Source of the DNA: Comamonadaceae bacterium
GTDB taxonomy: Bacteria; Pseudomonadota; Gammaproteobacteria; Burkholderiales; Burkholderiaceae_C
Assembly (NCBI GenBank): GCA_947447985.1
Contig: CANFLX010000002.1
Location: 1 to 64,000 of the forward strand
DNA: 64,000 nt
Reading direction: 5' to 3'
The first letter of the stretch is position 1. Every line of letters starts with the position of its first letter. Positions 62,073-64,000 of this stretch are shown here, piece after piece. The notes beneath the pieces were generated by a model. It was not told the origin of the DNA. It saw only the letters and a program-made list of their open reading frames with translations, and searched no databases. Both the position numbers and the translations under genes were made by a program.

Positions 62073-63386
62073 TCAATTGGTCGAGATTTCGCGGCCATTG
62101 AGTTCTTGCACGGGACGCGCATTGCGTTTGAAAGGGAATGCGTTCACTTGCTCTTTGGCCACGTTGACCGTGGATTTCAGAATAAAGAACCGCACGCCTT
62201 CGGTACAAGGTGGCGTAGTCAGCGAGCCTTCGTAGCTGTAGAAGTCAAATTCGCGTGGCAGCAAATTGGCGGGGTTGAAGTTCACGCCTTCCGGGGTGAC
62301 CTCAGGTCCTTCTTCCATGGGCATGTTGGCCCACAAGGTTTTGATGCCAGGGTTTTCATTGCCTTCTTTGAGCAAAACACCCACCACTGCCAGTTTGCCT
62401 TCGGCATTTTTGTGCACAAAGTGCACCACCATGGCCATGGGTTTGCCGTCAATTTTTTCTTCGCTGGGGCGGTGGAAGTGAAATTGCAGCAGGTCGTAGG
62501 CAATGCCGTCAATCCGCAGTTTGCTGCCTGCGGGCACATTGACCTGAATGGTGTGGCCGTTGTTGAGCATCTTCAGCGGGCCTTCCTTGTAGTCGGTCGT
62601 GATCACCGTGCGGGTTTTCACAAAGGGTCCGCGGATGTCCAGAGGGGACTGTGACTTGCCTTTGGCGCAGGTGGGGAATTCTTTGCCCCAACGCTCAGGG
62701 CCCATTTCGCCCTCATAAGACCAGTGAACGGCTTTTTTCTCAGGTGCGCCTTTGCCGTCGTCCTTGCCGTGACCGCCATCTTTGCCGTGGTCATGGCCAT
62801 CGTCCTTGGAATGACCGTCCTTTTCTTCCGCACCCGCTTTTTCGCCCTTGTCGGCTTTGCCTTTGGCCGACTTGGGCAGGCACTCGGGCAGGATGGCAAT
62901 CTTTTCGCCTGCAGCAGCCAGGCCAATTTGTGCGGCGCAAATGGTGTTTTTGCGGTCGCCCAGTTCAGAGGCTTTGAGCGCTTTGCGGAAGGATTCCACC
63001 GCCACCGGGTCGTCCGCGCCTTTGGTCAGCATGCGCAGTGCGCCCAGACCCACCTGGCGTTCTGCCGAGAGGGTTTTCTGCGATTTGTAGGCAGCTTCCA
63101 AGTCCGCCAAAGTGGCACCATTCGCCATGGCGGCTTTGACCGCCGCGAGTTGCTGTGCCTGGCTCTCCAGGGGCACCATTTCTTCGCGCAGCGCAGACAT
63201 TTCCTCTTCCGCCGCTTTGATGGCGGCTTCTTTTTCGCCTACGGTCTTGGTCGCTTCTTCGGACGCTGCTTGGAGCTCCGTCAGCTGAGCGGTGGCTTTT
63301 TGATTGCCCTTCAAATTGGTCCAGCCAAAGGCGCCCGCGCCGATCAAGGCCAAGGCAAGGATGACTTCAAAGATGGTTCTTTTCAT
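62073..63386 (-). CDS. alpha-carbonic anhydrase fused to N-terminal anchor and coiled coil
   Basis: 437 residues. Residues 5-24 are a membrane or signal helix; 33-85 form a Lys/Glu/Ala coiled coil; 86-170 are a helical region; 171-218 are a low-complexity Lys/Asp/His/Gly linker that may bind metal. The alpha-CA core (about 222-437) has zinc ligands His303, His305 and His322 (QFHFHRP, VVHFVHKN), SLTTPPCTEGV with the conserved Thr, and Cys240/Cys394 placed for the family disulfide. Typical bacterial alpha-CA is about 250 residues, so the first 220 are an addition. It hydrates CO2 in the periplasm. No gene linked to it clearly explains the fusion. Confidence 0.9.
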   Translation of the reverse strand: MKRTIFEVILALALIGAGAFGWTNLKGNQKATAQLTELQAASEEATKTVGEKEAAIKAAEEEMSALREEMVPLESQAQQLAAVKAAMANGATLADLEAAYKSQKTLSAERQVGLGALRMLTKGADDPVAVESFRKALKASELGDRKNTICAAQIGLAAAGEKIAILPECLPKSAKGKADKGEKAGAEEKDGHSKDDGHDHGKDGGHGKDDGKGAPEKKAVHWSYEGEMGPERWGKEFPTCAKGKSQSPLDIRGPFVKTRTVITTDYKEGPLKMLNNGHTIQVNVPAGSKLRIDGIAYDLLQFHFHRPSEEKIDGKPMAMVVHFVHKNAEGKLAVVGVLLKEGNENPGIKTLWANMPMEEGPEVTPEGVNFNPANLLPREFDFYSYEGSLTTPPCTEGVRFFILKSTVNVAKEQVNAFPFKRNARPVQELNGREISTN

Positions 63387-63467
63387 GGTGCTTCTCTGTT
63401 TACGCGATCAAAGGGTCAGGCATAGCGCCAGGGTGGGAATCGGCAGCAAGGGAAAAACATTGAGCGC

Positions 63468-64000
63468 TCATTGAGTGCCCCGGAACGACATGCCGCTCCC
63501 CGTGTCGTCGGTCACGATTATCTCCAAGCTTTTGACCCCGCTTGGCGCGGTATGGATGAAGGCAATCCCCGTCAATCTCATCGGCGGGCCGGCCGTCGGA
63601 TTGCGCAGGCAATTTGCAGCCGCGCCAATGTCCGCCGACGCCGCAAAGTAAGGGTTTGTGCTTGCATTGGCCGCTGGAGTGAGGGTCAGAGCAATCGAGG
63701 TACAGGCGCCAAAGGCGGTGAGCGCCGTGGTCGAAGCGTGAGGCGTCTCGGTCAGGCTCAGAGAGGTATTGCTGAGATTGGAGCCGTCCAGTCCGTCAGC
63801 CCAGGTCCCGGTCCAGGTTCCTTGCGCGCTGGCAGTGGTTTCCATCTTGCTTGCAGTGAACTGTGGGATGGTATTCAGTGCCGGGATGTAAAAAATCTCA
63901 GACAAGCCCAAGGTGTGCGCTAACGCAGTCGTTCCGGTGGCTGTCGCGCTGCCCGATAAAAGTGTGCCGGGGGATTGGAAGGACCTCATCGTTACGGTCG
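63468..64000 (-). CDS. secreted-like hypothetical protein, N-terminus cut by window edge
   Basis: The frame is open to the window end, so the visible 177 residues are the C-terminal portion. The composition is Ser/Thr/Ala/Gly-rich with repeated short beta-strand patterns (TWTGTWADGLDG, SNTSLSLTET, TPAANASTNPYF) and two Cys (FGACTS, ANCLRN), as in exported or surface proteins. No motif identifies the family. The gene is separated from the carbonic anhydrase by 81 bases with no clear signal. Confidence 0.5.
   Translation of the reverse strand, partial: TVTMRSFQSPGTLLSGSATATGTTALAHTLGLSEIFYIPALNTIPQFTASKMETTASAQGTWTGTWADGLDGSNLSNTSLSLTETPHASTTALTAFGACTSIALTLTPAANASTNPYFAASADIGAAANCLRNPTAGPPMRLTGIAFIHTAPSGVKSLEIIVTDDTGSGMSFRGTQ

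Overview
The window comes from a GC-rich betaproteobacterium, most likely Burkholderiales and probably Comamonadaceae. The evidence is the combined set of a heme-containing membrane urate oxidase (PuuD), a five-gene urea ABC importer next to urease, a QueE with the C-x14-C-x2-C cluster motif known from Burkholderia, and dense overlapping ATGA gene junctions. Genus cannot be fixed from the sequence alone. Nearly everything right of 4.7 kb reads as chromosomal nitrogen and nucleobase metabolism. The first 4.7 kb is a lower-GC accessory segment that stops at the 3' end of a tRNA-Ser gene.

Layout: (1) 1-4.7 kb holds orphan genes, a truncated tyrosine-recombinase-like gene, a serine resolvase with a DUF3820 partner, and a small lipoprotein, bounded by tRNA-Ser(UGA). 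(2) 4.8-9.7 kb is the urease operon ureA-ureJ-ureB-ureC-ureE-ureF-ureG on the minus strand. Its 220 bp upstream region carries two divergent sigma54-like elements, one facing ureA and one facing a LuxR-type response regulator. (3) 9.9-18.0 kb has the regulator, a VF530 protein, an Fe/2-oxoglutarate oxygenase and urtABCDE (urea import). (4) 18.0-23.1 kb is a minus-strand run of a membrane-anchored protein, three voltage-sensor ion channels and the detached ureD, which overlaps the last channel gene. (5) 23.3-29.2 kb has an NMT1-type ABC importer, 5-hydroxyisourate hydrolase, XdhC and PuuD. (6) 29.2-35.7 kb has a fatty-acid-hydroxylase-family gene, a one-polypeptide restriction-modification enzyme, a HigB/HigA-like toxin-antitoxin pair and a LysE exporter. 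(7) 35.7-48.2 kb has 8-oxoguanine deaminase, glycerate kinase, xanthine dehydrogenase xdhAB and a BMP-type nucleoside/purine ABC importer. (8) 48.3-64 kb has an acyl-CoA dehydrogenase, a purine nucleosidase-like protein, a PhnD-like protein, a desaturase, queE-queD-guaD, dcd, a DEAD-box helicase, apaH, a CNNM-type protein, a YdcF protein, a GST, pyrF, a carbonic anhydrase fused to a coiled coil, and a truncated gene at the edge.

Together the metabolic genes describe scavenging of purines for nitrogen. Nucleosides or bases are imported, deaminated (GuaD, 8-oxoguanine deaminase), oxidised to urate (XdhAB with XdhC) and to 5-hydroxyisourate (PuuD), then hydrolysed (HIU hydrolase). At the far end urea is imported (Urt) and split to ammonia (urease), and glycerate kinase can recover glyoxylate-derived carbon. 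The steps from OHCU to urea are not in the window. The most unusual content is the ion-channel trio. One member has two voltage-sensor domains and a single pore, and the other two have selectivity filters one residue shorter than the canonical K+ filter. All three share a C-terminal TerB-like acidic helical segment and are apparently co-transcribed with ureD.
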